A stretch of DNA of 64,000 bases. It comes from an uncultured Rhodanobacteraceae bacterium. Lineage in GTDB: Bacteria; Pseudomonadota; Gammaproteobacteria; Xanthomonadales; SZUA-5. The notes under the pieces were generated by a model. The model was not told the origin of the DNA, searched no databases, and saw only the letters and a list, made by a program, of their open reading frames with translations. Positions 44,776 through 56,488 of this stretch are shown here, in pieces; within the stretch, counting starts at the first letter, position 1; the number at the start of each line of letters is the position of its first letter. The stretch lies in NCBI GenBank assembly GCA_937928755.1, contig CALEZI010000107.1:17175-81174 (forward strand), in the 5' to 3' direction. A program made the translations under genes and the position numbers.

Positions 44776-46788
44776 TCATTGCAGCAGGGCGAAGGCGCCA
44801 ACAATGACGATCAAGCCGAGGATCATCATGAAGGCATAGTGGAACAGGTAACCGGACTGCAGGCGGCGCACCACGTAGGCGATGCGCGACACCGTGCTGG
44901 CGGAACCATCGACCATCACGCCGTCGATCAGCGCCTGATCGCCGACGCGCCAGAAGACACTGCCCAGTCCCACACTGCCGCGCGCGAACAGCCACTGGTA
45001 CAGCTCATCGAAGCCGTACTTGCGCTCGAGGATGCGTGGAATCGGGCCGAAGCCCTTGTGCAATTTGTCGGCAATAGACGGATTGAGCAGGTAGATGTAA
45101 GTCGCGACGCCGGCACCGATCAGCGCAAGCCAGACCGGCAAAGTGATGAAGCCGTGCAGCGCAAAGGCGATCGCTCCGTGTTCGAACTCGTGGGCCATCG
45201 CCGCCAGCGGTTCGCGGCCTTCGGCGACGAAGATCGCGCCGTCGAAGAAAGTGCCGAACAACATCGGGCCGGCGGTCATTCCGCCGATGATCAATGACGG
45301 GATCGCCAGCAGGATCAGCGGCAGCGTGACTACCCACGGCGTTTCGTGGGGCTTGTGGTCGCCATGACCATGGCCGTGCCCGTGATGGCCGTCGTCATGC
45401 CCATGACCGAAGCGTTCCTTGCCGTGGAAGGCGAGGTACAGCATGCGGAACGAATAGAACGCGGTGACTGCGACGCCGATCAGCAGCGAGTAGTACGCAA
45501 AGGTCGCGCCCGGACGATCGGCATGCTGCACGGCGATCAGAATCGCGTCCTTGGAGAAGAATCCGCTGGTGCCAGGAAAACCCATCAGCGCCAATGTGCC
45601 GGCCCAGGCGGTGATGAAGGTGATCGGCATGTACTTGCGGAGCCCACCCATCTTGCGCAGGTCCTGCTCGTGATGCATGGCGATGATCACCGAGCCGGCG
45701 CCGAGGAACAGAAGCGCCTTGAAGAAGGCGTGCGTCATCAGGTGGAAGATCGCCGCCGAATACGCCGAAGCGCCCAGCGCCACCGTCATGTAGCCGAGCT
45801 GCGACAGCGTCGAATAGGCCACCACGCGCTTGATGTCGTTCTGCACGATGCCGATGAAACCCATGAACAGCGCGGTGATCGAGCCGATCACCAGGATCGT
45901 CGAGAGTGCGGCCTCGGACAGCTCGAACAGCGGCGACATGCGCGCGACCATGAAGATGCCGGCGGTGACCATGGTTGCCGCGTGGATCAGCGCGGAAATC
46001 GGCGTCGGGCCTTCCATCGAGTCCGGCAGCCACACATGCAGCGGCACCTGCGCGCTCTTGCCCATCGCGCCGACGAACAGCAGCAGGCAGATCAGCGTCG
46101 GCACCGCCCAGACCACGTCGCCATAAGGGTTGAAGGTTTGCCCGACCAGCGTCGGCGCAGCGGCAAACACGGTGGCGTAATCGAGGCTGCCGAGATAGGC
46201 CAGAACCAGGCCGATTCCGAGCAGGAAGCCGAAGTCGCCAACACGGTTGACCAGAAACGCCTTCAGGTTGGCAAAGATCGCGGTCGGGCGCTTGTACCAG
46301 AAGCCGATCAGCAGGTACGACACCAGTCCCACCGCTTCCCAGCCGAAGAACAACTGCATGAAGTTGTTGCTCATCACCAGCATCAGCATGGCGAAGGTGA
46401 ACAACGAGATGTAGCCGAAGAAGCGCTGGTAGCCGTCGTCATCGTGCATGTAGCCGATGGTGTAGATGTGCACCATCAGCGACACCGAGGTCACCACCAC
46501 CATCATCGTCGCGGTCAGCGCGTCGACGAGGAATCCGACTTCCGCCTTGATCGAGCCGATCTCGAACCAGGTATAGATCGACAGGTTCACCGCCGGATGG
46601 GCGTCGAACGCGATCAGCTTGAGCACATACAGGCTGACCGCGGTGCTGACGGCGACGCCGAGGATGGTCACGCTGTGCGCGCCGGCGCGGCCGATCTGGC
46701 GGCCGAAGAGGCCAGCGAGGATCGCGCCGAGCAGCGGCGCCAGGGCGGCAGTGAGCAGCAGGGTCTTGGTGATCATCTCAGAGCCCAT
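44776..46788 (-). CDS. nuoL: NADH-quinone oxidoreductase subunit L
   Basis: Largest antiporter-like subunit, 670 residues, with the long C-terminal lateral helix. Key segment PLHVWLPDSMEGPTPISALIHA is present in part as PLHVWLPDSMEGPT. A His-rich stretch with nine His in about 20 residues (coded at 45352-45420) sits in a loop before PWVVTLPL. The start is uncertain: ATG at 46788, or the ATG at 46776 (MITKTLL), which fits the family N-terminus better. Confidence 0.95.
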   Translation of the reverse strand: MGSEMITKTLLLTAALAPLLGAILAGLFGRQIGRAGAHSVTILGVAVSTAVSLYVLKLIAFDAHPAVNLSIYTWFEIGSIKAEVGFLVDALTATMMVVVTSVSLMVHIYTIGYMHDDDGYQRFFGYISLFTFAMLMLVMSNNFMQLFFGWEAVGLVSYLLIGFWYKRPTAIFANLKAFLVNRVGDFGFLLGIGLVLAYLGSLDYATVFAAAPTLVGQTFNPYGDVVWAVPTLICLLLFVGAMGKSAQVPLHVWLPDSMEGPTPISALIHAATMVTAGIFMVARMSPLFELSEAALSTILVIGSITALFMGFIGIVQNDIKRVVAYSTLSQLGYMTVALGASAYSAAIFHLMTHAFFKALLFLGAGSVIIAMHHEQDLRKMGGLRKYMPITFITAWAGTLALMGFPGTSGFFSKDAILIAVQHADRPGATFAYYSLLIGVAVTAFYSFRMLYLAFHGKERFGHGHDDGHHGHGHGHGDHKPHETPWVVTLPLILLAIPSLIIGGMTAGPMLFGTFFDGAIFVAEGREPLAAMAHEFEHGAIAFALHGFITLPVWLALIGAGVATYIYLLNPSIADKLHKGFGPIPRILERKYGFDELYQWLFARGSVGLGSVFWRVGDQALIDGVMVDGSASTVSRIAYVVRRLQSGYLFHYAFMMILGLIVIVGAFALLQ

Positions 46789-46830
46789 CGAGGCATTGGC
46801 AGCAAGCGAAGGTCATGCGATCTGGCGCTC

Positions 46831-47142
46831 CTAGCCCTGCAAGGTGTCGAGTTCGGCGACATTGATGGTGCGCCGGTTGCGGAACACGACCACCAGGATG
46901 GCCAGACCAATCGCGGCCTCGGCAGCGGCCACAGTCAGGATGAAAAACACGAACACCTGGCCAGCCATGTCGTCGAGATAGCGCGAGAAAGCGATGAAGT
47001 TCATATTGACGCTGAGCAGCATCAGTTCGATCGCCATCAGCAGCACGATGATGTTCTTGCGGTTGATGAAGATGCCGGCGACGCTGATGCAGAACAGGAT
47101 CGCCGCCAGGATCAACCAGTAGGACAGGGGGATGTTGCTCAT
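46831..47142 (-). CDS. nuoK: NADH-quinone oxidoreductase subunit K
   Basis: Three-helix membrane subunit of 103 residues, with the two conserved Glu residues in MAIELMLLSVN and AAEAAIGLAI. Start overlaps the nuoJ stop by 4 bases. Confidence 0.95.
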   Translation of the reverse strand: MSNIPLSYWLILAAILFCISVAGIFINRKNIIVLLMAIELMLLSVNMNFIAFSRYLDDMAGQVFVFFILTVAAAEAAIGLAILVVVFRNRRTINVAELDTLQG

Positions 47143-47753
47143 GCGCCGTGTCCCTCCTTGGATTCGCTGGCCATCTTGATCACGCGCAGCCGATCGCCCT
47201 TCTTCACCTGCGTCTGCTTGCTCGGATCCTGGGTCTTCATGCCCTCGCGGCGACGATGAGTCAGCGCGATCGCCGCCACGATGGCAACCAGCAGGATCAC
47301 CGCGGCGATCTCGAAGGGGTAGACGTACTCGGTGTAGAGCAGGCGACCGAGGGCCTCGGTATTGCTGCCCTCGACCAGCGCCGGTGGCGCGGCGAACTTG
47401 TCGAGCCCGAAGTGGCGTGCGCCGAGCACGAAGATCATCTGCGCCGCCATGATCACCGCGACCAGCACGCCGACCGGCAGATAGCGCGCGAAACCCTCGC
47501 GCAGCGGCGCGATGTTGATGTCGAGCATCATCACCACGAACAGGAACAGCACCATCACCGCGCCGACGTAGACCAGGATCAGCGTGATGCCGAGGAACTC
47601 GGCGCGCAGCAGGATCCACAGCATCGCGCTGGTGAAGAAGGTCAGCACCAGGCTCATCGCCGCGTGCACCGGATTGCGCAGGGTGACGACGGCGCCCGCA
47701 GCCAGCAGCAGCAGCGTGGACAGGGCGAAGAACAGGATCAGCTCATAGTTCAT
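47139..47753 (-). CDS. nuoJ: NADH-quinone oxidoreductase subunit J
   Basis: Five-helix membrane subunit of 204 residues with the conserved segment VYVGAVMVLFLFVVMML and a basic C-terminal tail. Start MNYELI at 47751-47753; upstream frame is not coding. Confidence 0.94.
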   Translation of the reverse strand: MNYELILFFALSTLLLLAAGAVVTLRNPVHAAMSLVLTFFTSAMLWILLRAEFLGITLILVYVGAVMVLFLFVVMMLDINIAPLREGFARYLPVGVLVAVIMAAQMIFVLGARHFGLDKFAAPPALVEGSNTEALGRLLYTEYVYPFEIAAVILLVAIVAAIALTHRRREGMKTQDPSKQTQVKKGDRLRVIKMASESKEGHGA

Positions 47754-47764
47754 GCGTGCGGTCT

Positions 47765-48253
47765 TCAGCGGAAGGGCGCGTCTTGCGCACGAGCGGCGGC
47801 GATCTCTTTTTCGAAGCGATCGCCGATGGCGAGCAGTTGCTGCTTGCTGACCACGTTCTCGCCGCGTTGCTCGAAGTGATATTCGAGGATATCGGTCTCG
47901 ACGATCGAATCGACCGGACAGGACTCTTCGCAGAAACCGCAGAAGATGCACTTGAACAGATCGATCTCGTAGCGCGTCGTGCGCCGCGTGCCATCTGCCC
48001 GCTGTTCGGAATCGATGGTGATCGCCAGCGCCGGACAGACGGCTTCGCACAGCTTGCAGGCAATGCAGCGTTCCTCGCCGTTCGGATAACGACGCAGCGC
48101 GTGCAATCCGCGGAACCGGTTCGATTTCGGCGCCTTTTCCTCAGGGTAACGCAGCGTGTATTTGGGTCGGAACATGTAGCGACCGGTGACCGAAAGGCCG
48201 ACCAGCAGTTCCTTCAGCATCAGGCTTTTCAGGTAGTGGGTGATGGCGCCCAT
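47765..48253 (-). CDS. nuoI: NADH-quinone oxidoreductase subunit I
   Basis: Ferredoxin-like subunit of 162 residues carrying clusters N6a and N6b in two motifs, CIACKLCEAVCP and CIFCGFCEESCP. It sits in the connecting module between NuoG and NuoB. Confidence 0.97.
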   Translation of the reverse strand: MGAITHYLKSLMLKELLVGLSVTGRYMFRPKYTLRYPEEKAPKSNRFRGLHALRRYPNGEERCIACKLCEAVCPALAITIDSEQRADGTRRTTRYEIDLFKCIFCGFCEESCPVDSIVETDILEYHFEQRGENVVSKQQLLAIGDRFEKEIAAARAQDAPFR

Positions 48254-48272
48254 AGCGAGTTCTCTCCGGCTC

Positions 48273-49292
48273 CTAGACGCCGCGTTCGACGATCTTGGTC
48301 ACGATCAGGATCGCGATGACGGCGATCCATACGATGGTGATCGGGATGAACACCTTCCAGCCCAGGCGCATGATCTGGTCATAGCGATAGCGCGGGAAGG
48401 TGGCGCGGAACCACAAGTAGCAGAAGGCGAAGAATCCGGCCTTGGCGAACAGCCAGACGAAACTCGGCTCTCCCAGTGGTCCGCCAATCCAGCCCTGCAA
48501 CGGCGACAACCAGCCGCCGAGGAACATGATGGCGGCGAGGAAGCTGACCAGGATCATGTTGGCGTATTCGGCGAGGAAGAACACCGCGAAAGCGGCGCCC
48601 GAATACTCGACATGGAAGCCGGCGACGATTTCCGATTCGCCCTCGGCGACATCGAACGGTGCGCGGTTGGTCTCGGCGACGCCGGAAATGAAGTAGATGA
48701 CGAACATCGGCAGCAGCGGCAGCCAGAACCACTCGAAGAAGCCGGCGTTGCCCGCCTGCGCCAGCACGATCTTCTCGATGTTGAGGCTGCCCGAGGCGAT
48801 GATCACGCTGACCAGCGCGAATCCCATGGCAATTTCGTAGGACACGATCTGCGCCGCCGAGCGCATGGCGCCAAGGAAGGCGTACTTGGAATTCGACGCC
48901 CAGCCGGCGAGCAGCACGCCATACACACCGAGCGAGGTCATCGACAGCAGGTACAGCAGGCCGGCGTCGATCTGCGACAGCGCGACGCCCTGGTCGAACG
49001 GGATCACCGCCCACGCCGCAAAGGCCGGCGCCAGTGTCAGCACCGGCGCCAGAAGGTAGAGGAACTTGTCGGCGTTGGTCGGAAGGACGATTTCCTTGAA
49101 CACCGCCTTCAAGGTGTCGGCGAACGGCTGCGCCAATGCCAGCGGACCAATCTCGGTCGGACCCAGGCGCACCTGCATCCAGCCGATCACCTTGCGTTCG
49201 GCGAGCGTGAAGAAGGCCACCGCGATGATCAGCGGAACCGCAATCAGCAGGACCTTGATCAGCGTCCATACCAGCAGTAGCAGGTCATCCAT
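48273..49292 (-). CDS. nuoH: NADH-quinone oxidoreductase subunit H
   Basis: Membrane subunit forming the quinone chamber, 339 residues and eight helices. Conserved loop segments are ERKVIGWMQVRLGP, ETNRAPFDVAEGESE and FRATFPRYRYDQ. Its start overlaps the nuoG 3' end by 8 bases. Confidence 0.97.
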   Translation of the reverse strand: MDDLLLLVWTLIKVLLIAVPLIIAVAFFTLAERKVIGWMQVRLGPTEIGPLALAQPFADTLKAVFKEIVLPTNADKFLYLLAPVLTLAPAFAAWAVIPFDQGVALSQIDAGLLYLLSMTSLGVYGVLLAGWASNSKYAFLGAMRSAAQIVSYEIAMGFALVSVIIASGSLNIEKIVLAQAGNAGFFEWFWLPLLPMFVIYFISGVAETNRAPFDVAEGESEIVAGFHVEYSGAAFAVFFLAEYANMILVSFLAAIMFLGGWLSPLQGWIGGPLGEPSFVWLFAKAGFFAFCYLWFRATFPRYRYDQIMRLGWKVFIPITIVWIAVIAILIVTKIVERGV

Positions 49293-51677
49293 TTTTCACC
49301 CGCTCGATCTGGATGCGCACGCCGGTGACCGGCAATGCAGCGGTTGAAGCAAAACCGGAGGCCACGCGGCAGACGCCGCGAGGAACTTCGGGCGAGGCCA
49401 CGCAGGCAACCCGTTGTGCGCCAACCTTGACCTCGCCAGACTGACCGATACCCAGCGCCAGCGCGTCTTGCGGATGCAGGCGCAGTTCGCCGTTTTCCCC
49501 GAGCACGGTGCCTTGCAGCGCAGGTGCGCGGCGGACCACGGCATCGACACGGTAGATCGGCAGGTAACGCTGAACCACCAGCCCGTCGCCACTGGCAACC
49601 GCGACCGGCGAGGGCAATGCCGTCGCGTCCTCGACGATGCCGCCGCTGAGCAGCGGGCGTACCTTGGCGTGCAGCGTCGCAAACTCGTCGAAGTCGAAAC
49701 CGGCAAGGCCGAGCGCAGCGCCGAGTGCGCGCAATACACGCCAGCCGGGCCGCGTCTCTCCGGGCAGTCGGGCGCCTGCCGCGACCGACTGCAGCGTGCC
49801 ATCGACATTGACGTAACTGCCGTCGACTTCCGGGGCGAGCCCGATGGGAAGGATGACGTTGGCGCTGGATTCCAGTGTCGGATGCGCGAAGGCGGCAAAC
49901 GCGAGCACGAAATCAGCCTGTCCGAGTGCGCCCATCGCCGCGGCGCCATCGGCGAAGTCCTCGGGCGCTTCGGCGCCGTAGAGCAGGTAGGCGCGGCGAG
50001 CGTTGCGCAGCGCATCGAGCGCGTTGAGACCTGGCGCCGCGCTGCTGCCTGATGCGCCACGGTGCGGCACGCAGCCAACGCGCCACGCAGCGGCGCCATT
50101 GGCGCCCTGCGGCATCTCGTCGAAGGCGCTGCCGCTGTTCTCCGCGATGAATCGGGCCACGCGGCGCAGCAACGAAGCCGCTGGATGACGTACGGCGTGG
50201 TCGCCGAACAATACGCGACTGGGTTCGTGCGCGTGCAGACTGCGGGCGATCGCCTGCGCCTGCTCCTGGTGAGTGGATCGGGCAGCCCATTCATCGATTT
50301 CGGCGCTGAAAACCACGCCGCGCAGTTGCGCCAGCGCTCGCGCCACGGCCGCGAGGTCGGCGACCTGTTGCGCGGGATCGCCGATCAGTTCGTGACCCAG
50401 GGAGAAGTGGTGATCGAACGCGAGCGGATTGATCGCGTGGATCTCGGCGCCGTGTTTCCACGCCTTGCGGATGCGGTGGCCCAGCAGGGGGGCATCGTGT
50501 CGCGGATGACTGCCGACCAGCAGCAGCGCGCGGGTGTGCGCGTATTCGGCCAAAGGCGCGGCGAAACCGGGCGCCACAGGCTGAACGCCATCGTCGCTGA
50601 AATCGAGTTGCTGCAATCGATGGTCGATGTGCGGCGATCCCAGGCCACGCGTCAGCGCCTGCAGCAGGAACAGCTCTTCGGCGCTGCAAGCGGCGCTGGT
50701 CAAAGCCGCCAGCTGATTGGCGCCATGGCGCGACACGGCTGCGCGCAGGCCATCGGCGGCGGCCTTGATCGCTTCATCCCAACTGACGTCGATCCATTGC
50801 CCGTCGCGCTTGATCCGCGGTGATGTCAGGCGCTCGCCGTGGGTCAGTCCCTGATGGCTGTAGCGATCACGGTCGGACAGCCAGTTTTCGTTGATCGTTT
50901 CGTTGTCGCGCGGCACCGTGCGCAGCACCTCACCGCGGCGCAGGTGCAGGTAAAGGTTCGAGCCCAGCGCATCGTGGTAACCGATGCTCTCGCGCGCGAT
51001 CAATTCCCACGGCCGGGCACGGAAGCGGAACACCTTGTTGGTGAGCGCGCCGACCGGGCACAGGTCGATGATGTTTCCGGACAGCTCCGAGCGCAGCGAG
51101 CGACCGATGTAGGTGCCGATCTCGGTGTGTTCGCCGCGGAACATGCCGCCGAGTTCGGTGGTGCCGGCGATGTCGTCCATGAAGCGCACGCAGCGCGTGC
51201 AGTGGATGCAGCGCGTCATTTCGGTGGCCACCAGCGGGCCGAGATCCTCATCGGGAACCACGCGCTTGCGTTCTGCGAAGCGCGACACCGAGCGCCCGTA
51301 ACCGATCGCCACGTCCTGCAACTCGCATTCGCCGCCCTGATCGCAGATCGGGCAGTCGAGCGGGTGGTTGACCAGCAGGAATTCCATCACGTTGCGTTGC
51401 GAGTCGAGCGCGCGCTTGCTGCGCGTGTAGACCTTCATGCCTTCCATGACCGGCGTGGCGCAGGCCGGCATCGGTTTCGGTGCTTTTTCGACATCCACCA
51501 GGCACATGCGACAGTTGGCCGCGATCGCCAGCTTGTCGTGGTAGCAGAAACGCGGAATCTGGATGCCGGCCTTGTCGGCGGCCTGGATGATCATCGCGCC
51601 CTTGGGCGCCTGCATGACCTGGCCATCGATCTCGATGTTGACCATGTCCGGGGCGGTCGGGGTGGTCGGCTGTGCGC

Positions 51678-51681
<4 letters not shown>
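49285..51681 (-). CDS. nuoG: NADH-quinone oxidoreductase subunit G
   Basis: Largest peripheral subunit, 798 residues. The N-terminus holds a [2Fe-2S] domain (FCYHDK, NCRMC), the His-ligated cluster segment HPLDCPICDQGGEC and a [4Fe-4S] motif CIHCTRC; the rest is a molybdopterin oxidoreductase-like domain without cofactor. Start MSAQPT follows GAGGAG; the nuoF stop overlaps it by 4 bases. Confidence 0.95.
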
Positions 51682-52997
<1,316 letters not shown>

Positions 52998-53002
52998 GCT
53001 CG

Positions 53003-53530
53003 TCACTTCAGGGCGTCCAGGATCGCGTCGACCTTTTCCGGTGTCAGGTGTTCGTGATACTCGCCGTCGACCCACATCATCGGCGCGCGCACGCAGCCGG
53101 CCAGGCATTCTTCTTCTTCGATGAGGTGGATGCGGCCATCCGGCGTGCTTTCGCCGGTATGAATGCCGAGCTTGTGCTCGACGTGCTCGACCAGCTTGTC
53201 GGCGCCGTTCAGCCAGCACGAGATATTGGTGCAGATCGACACTTTGTGGCGCCCGCAACTGCCGATGTGGAACAGCGAATAGAAGGTCGCCACTTCGTAA
53301 GCCTGGGTGCTCGGAATGCCGAGGTAGGCGGCGACCGCAGCGATCAGTTCATCGGTCAGATGGCCCTGATTCTGGTTCTGGGCGATGCGCAGGCCAGCCA
53401 GCACGGCGCTGCGCTTGCGGTCGGCCGGGTACTTGGCGATCCAGGCGTCGAGCTGGGCGCGGCTGTCGGCGGACAGCAGCTCGCCTGCTTCCACAACTGC
53501 CGGAATTGCCTGCAGATGGCGGGCCTTCAT
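53003..53530 (-). CDS. nuoE: NADH-quinone oxidoreductase subunit E
   Basis: Thioredoxin-fold [2Fe-2S] subunit of 175 residues. Cluster N1a ligands are CTNISC (CxxxxC) and CLAGC (CxxxC). Start overlaps the nuoD stop by 4 bases. Confidence 0.96.
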   Translation of the reverse strand: MKARHLQAIPAVVEAGELLSADSRAQLDAWIAKYPADRKRSAVLAGLRIAQNQNQGHLTDELIAAVAAYLGIPSTQAYEVATFYSLFHIGSCGRHKVSICTNISCWLNGADKLVEHVEHKLGIHTGESTPDGRIHLIEEEECLAGCVRAPMMWVDGEYHEHLTPEKVDAILDALK

Positions 53531-54780
53531 CGATCAATCTCTCCGAACACGATATCCAGCGTGCCGATCACGGCGACCACGTCGGGCAACATGTGGCCGC
53601 GCACGATCTCGTCCATCGCCGAAAGATGCACGAATCCGGGTGCGCGCAACTTGACGCGGAAGGGCTTGTTGGCGCCGTCGGCGATGATATAAGCACCGAA
53701 CTCGCCTTTCGGCGCTTCGACTGCGCAGTAGACTTCTCCCGCTGGCACCGAATAACCCTCGGTGAACAGTTTGAAGTGGTGGATCAGCGCTTCCATGTCG
53801 TCCTTCATCTCGACACGCGACGGTGGCGCCACCTTGAAGTTGCGCAGCATGACGTCGCCCGGATTGGCGCGCAGCCACTTGACGCACTGCTGCATGATGC
53901 GTGCGGACTGGCGCAGTTCCTCGACGCGGCAGACGTAGCGATCGTAACAATCGCCGTTGACGCCGACCGGAATATCGAACTCGACCTCGCCATAGGCCGC
54001 ATAAGGCTGCTTCTTGCGCAGATCCCAGGCGATGCCCGAAGCGCGCAGCATCGGGCCGGTCATGCCCATGCGCAGCGCCATTTCCGGCGGCACGACGCCG
54101 ATGTTGACGGTGCGCTGTTTCCAGATTCGGTTGTCGGTCAGCAGGGTTTCGTATTCATCGATCTTGTTGACGAAATCGCTGCAGAAGGCTTCGAAAAAGT
54201 CGAGCATCGTGCCTTCGCGCCACTCGTTGCGGCGTTTCAGGTCGGCGCCCTTGGTCCAGCGGCTTTCCTTGTACTTGGGCATGCGCTCGGGCAAGTCGCG
54301 ATAAACGCCGCCCGGACGGTAGTAGCCGGCATGCATGCGCGCGCCGGACACCGCCTCGTAGGCATCCATCAGTTCCTCGCGCTCGCGAAACGCATACAGG
54401 AACAGCGTCATGGCGCCGAGATCGAGGGCGTTGCTGCCGAGCCACAGCAGATGGTTCAGGATGCGCGTGGCTTCGTCGAACAGCGTGCGGATGTATTGCG
54501 CACGGATCGGCGCCTCGATGCCGAGCAGGCGCTCGATGGCGCGCACGTAGGCGTGCTCGTTGCACATCATCGACATGTAGTCGAGGCGATCCATGTAGCC
54601 AATCGACTGGTTGTACGGCTTGGACTCGGCCAGCTTCTCGGTGCCGCGATGCAGCAGGCCGACGTGCGGATCGGCGCGCACCACGGTTTCGCCGTCGAGT
54701 TCCAGCACGAGGCGCAGCACGCCATGCGCGGCGGGATGCTGCGGGCCGAAGTTCATCGTGTAATTGCGGATCTCGGCCAT
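53527..54780 (-). CDS. nuoD: NADH-quinone oxidoreductase subunit D
   Basis: 49-kDa-type subunit lining the quinone pocket, 417 residues, with FGPQHPAAHG near the N-terminus and the conserved HHF segment in the C-terminal half. Encoded separately from nuoC, unlike the E. coli nuoCD fusion. The start shares one base with the nuoC stop. Confidence 0.97.
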   Translation of the reverse strand: MAEIRNYTMNFGPQHPAAHGVLRLVLELDGETVVRADPHVGLLHRGTEKLAESKPYNQSIGYMDRLDYMSMMCNEHAYVRAIERLLGIEAPIRAQYIRTLFDEATRILNHLLWLGSNALDLGAMTLFLYAFREREELMDAYEAVSGARMHAGYYRPGGVYRDLPERMPKYKESRWTKGADLKRRNEWREGTMLDFFEAFCSDFVNKIDEYETLLTDNRIWKQRTVNIGVVPPEMALRMGMTGPMLRASGIAWDLRKKQPYAAYGEVEFDIPVGVNGDCYDRYVCRVEELRQSARIMQQCVKWLRANPGDVMLRNFKVAPPSRVEMKDDMEALIHHFKLFTEGYSVPAGEVYCAVEAPKGEFGAYIIADGANKPFRVKLRAPGFVHLSAMDEIVRGHMLPDVVAVIGTLDIVFGEIDR

Positions 54781-55499
54781 CAGTTCTTTCCAGCGGCTTC
54801 GTTCTGCGCCTGCAGGTAGCGCGAGTCCTCGCGCACGACGCGTGGCACACCCACGCGCGGTTCGATCGACACCGGCTCGTAGACCACGCGACCTTTTTCG
54901 GGGTCGTAACGTACCTCGACATTGCCGATCAACGGGAAATCCTTGCGGAACGGATGCCCGATGAAGCCGTAGTCGGTGAGGATGCGGCGCAGATCCGGGT
55001 GGCCCTCGAAGATGATGCCGAAAAGGTCGAACGCCTCGCGTTCGAACCAGTTTGCGGAACCCCAGATATCGACCACCGAGGGAACCACCGGAAGGCCATC
55101 GTCGGCGGCGAAATAGCGCACGCGCAAGCGCATGTTGTGTTCGAGCGACAACAGGTGAACCACCGCGGCAAAACGGTTCGGAATGCCGGGCGGCCGCGGT
55201 CGGTTGTCCCAGGCGAAGCGGCCCGGGCCTTCGCCGAGCACACCGCGACTGAAGCCCTGGTCGGTCACGGCATCGGTTTCCCACTCGTCCTGGCCATAGG
55301 ACAGATAGTCGACGCCACACAGATCGGTGAGTTGTTCGAAGCGAAACGCGGGGTCGTCGCGCAACGCCTTCATCACCTCGAGCACGCGATCGACCGCTAC
55401 TTCGATGGTGTACTGACCGAGTGCATCGCGCACACTCAGGATGGCGTCGCCGAATCGGGACTGGATCTGCTCCAACAGCGGGTTGCGTAACTCGGACAT
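54780..55499 (-). CDS. nuoC: NADH-quinone oxidoreductase subunit C
   Basis: 30-kDa-type subunit of 239 residues, with the signature YWFEREAFDLFGIIFEGH-like segment NWFEREAFDLFGIIFEGHPD and the following LRRILTDYGF. Start MSELRN at 55497-55499; the C-terminal extension beyond the core is typical of the free-standing NuoC. Confidence 0.95.
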   Translation of the reverse strand: MSELRNPLLEQIQSRFGDAILSVRDALGQYTIEVAVDRVLEVMKALRDDPAFRFEQLTDLCGVDYLSYGQDEWETDAVTDQGFSRGVLGEGPGRFAWDNRPRPPGIPNRFAAVVHLLSLEHNMRLRVRYFAADDGLPVVPSVVDIWGSANWFEREAFDLFGIIFEGHPDLRRILTDYGFIGHPFRKDFPLIGNVEVRYDPEKGRVVYEPVSIEPRVGVPRVVREDSRYLQAQNEAAGKN

Positions 55500-55518
55500 G
55501 GAATGGGCTCTGGCCTGA

Positions 55519-56061
55519 CTAGCGCGCAATCGTGTTGGTGCGGCGGATCTTGGCCTGCAACTGCAGGATGCCGTAGACCAGCGCCTCGGCGGTCGGCGGA
55601 CAGCCGGGAATGTAGATGTCGACCGGAACCACGCGATCGCAGCCGCGCACCACGGAGTAGGAATAGTGGTAATAGCCCCCGCCGTTGGCGCATGAGCCCA
55701 TCGAGATGACCCATTTCGGGTCGGGCATCTGGTCGTAAACCTTGCGCAGCGCCGGCGCCATCTTGTTCACCAGCGTGCCGGCCACGATCATCACGTCCGA
55801 TTGCCGCGGGCTTGGGCGGAACACGACGCCGAAGCGGTCGAGATCGAGGCGCGCGGCGCCGGCATGCATCATTTCCACTGCGCAGCAGGCGAGGCCGAAG
55901 GTCATCGGCCACATCGAACCGGTGCGGGCCCAGTTGATCAGCAGATCCGCCGAAGTCACCGCAAACCCGCGCTCGATCAGCGGATTGTCCGCGTTCGGGC
56001 GCAGGATGTCGTCGACCGTGCCGATCGGCTCCGGGTTGTGAAAGTGCTCTTTCACTCCCAT
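55519..56061 (-). CDS. nuoB: NADH-quinone oxidoreductase subunit B
   Basis: PSST-type subunit with terminal cluster N2, 180 residues. Cluster ligands are the tandem Cys pair in GLACCAVEMM, then GSCANGGG and IPGCPPT. Overlaps nuoA by 10 bases. Confidence 0.97.
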   Translation of the reverse strand: MGVKEHFHNPEPIGTVDDILRPNADNPLIERGFAVTSADLLINWARTGSMWPMTFGLACCAVEMMHAGAARLDLDRFGVVFRPSPRQSDVMIVAGTLVNKMAPALRKVYDQMPDPKWVISMGSCANGGGYYHYSYSVVRGCDRVVPVDIYIPGCPPTAEALVYGILQLQAKIRRTNTIAR

Positions 56062-56411
56062 TCCAGCGCTCCCTTCTTCCATTCGTAGATGAAGCCGACC
56101 ACCAGCAGGCCGAGAAAGATGCTCATCGACGCGATCGCCGCCCAGCCGAGTTCGTCGAGTACCACTGCCCACGGGAACAGGAAGGCAATCTCGAGATCGA
56201 AGATGATGAACAGGATGGCGACCAGGTAGTAACGCACATCGAACTTCATGCGTGCGTCTTCGAAGGCTTCGAATCCGCACTCGTAGGGCGACAGTTTTTC
56301 GCCCCCCGGTTTGCGTGGCCCGAGTACCGAGCCGGCGACCAGCAGCGACACGCCGATGACGGTTGCAACAACCAGGAATATTGCGATGGGGAGGTACTGC
56401 TGAAGATCCAT
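56052..56411 (-). CDS. nuoA: NADH-quinone oxidoreductase subunit A
   Basis: Three-helix membrane subunit of 119 residues with YECGFEAFEDARMKFDVRYY near the middle. First gene of the operon, directly downstream of tRNA-Leu and secG on the same strand. Confidence 0.96.
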   Translation of the reverse strand: MDLQQYLPIAIFLVVATVIGVSLLVAGSVLGPRKPGGEKLSPYECGFEAFEDARMKFDVRYYLVAILFIIFDLEIAFLFPWAVVLDELGWAAIASMSIFLGLLVVGFIYEWKKGALEWE

Positions 56412-56488
56412 GCCTGACCAGCTCCGGCTGAATTCAAACCCCTTGAAGCCGCAACCCGGCACGGGGCCGGGCTACGGAAGTATCAGAT

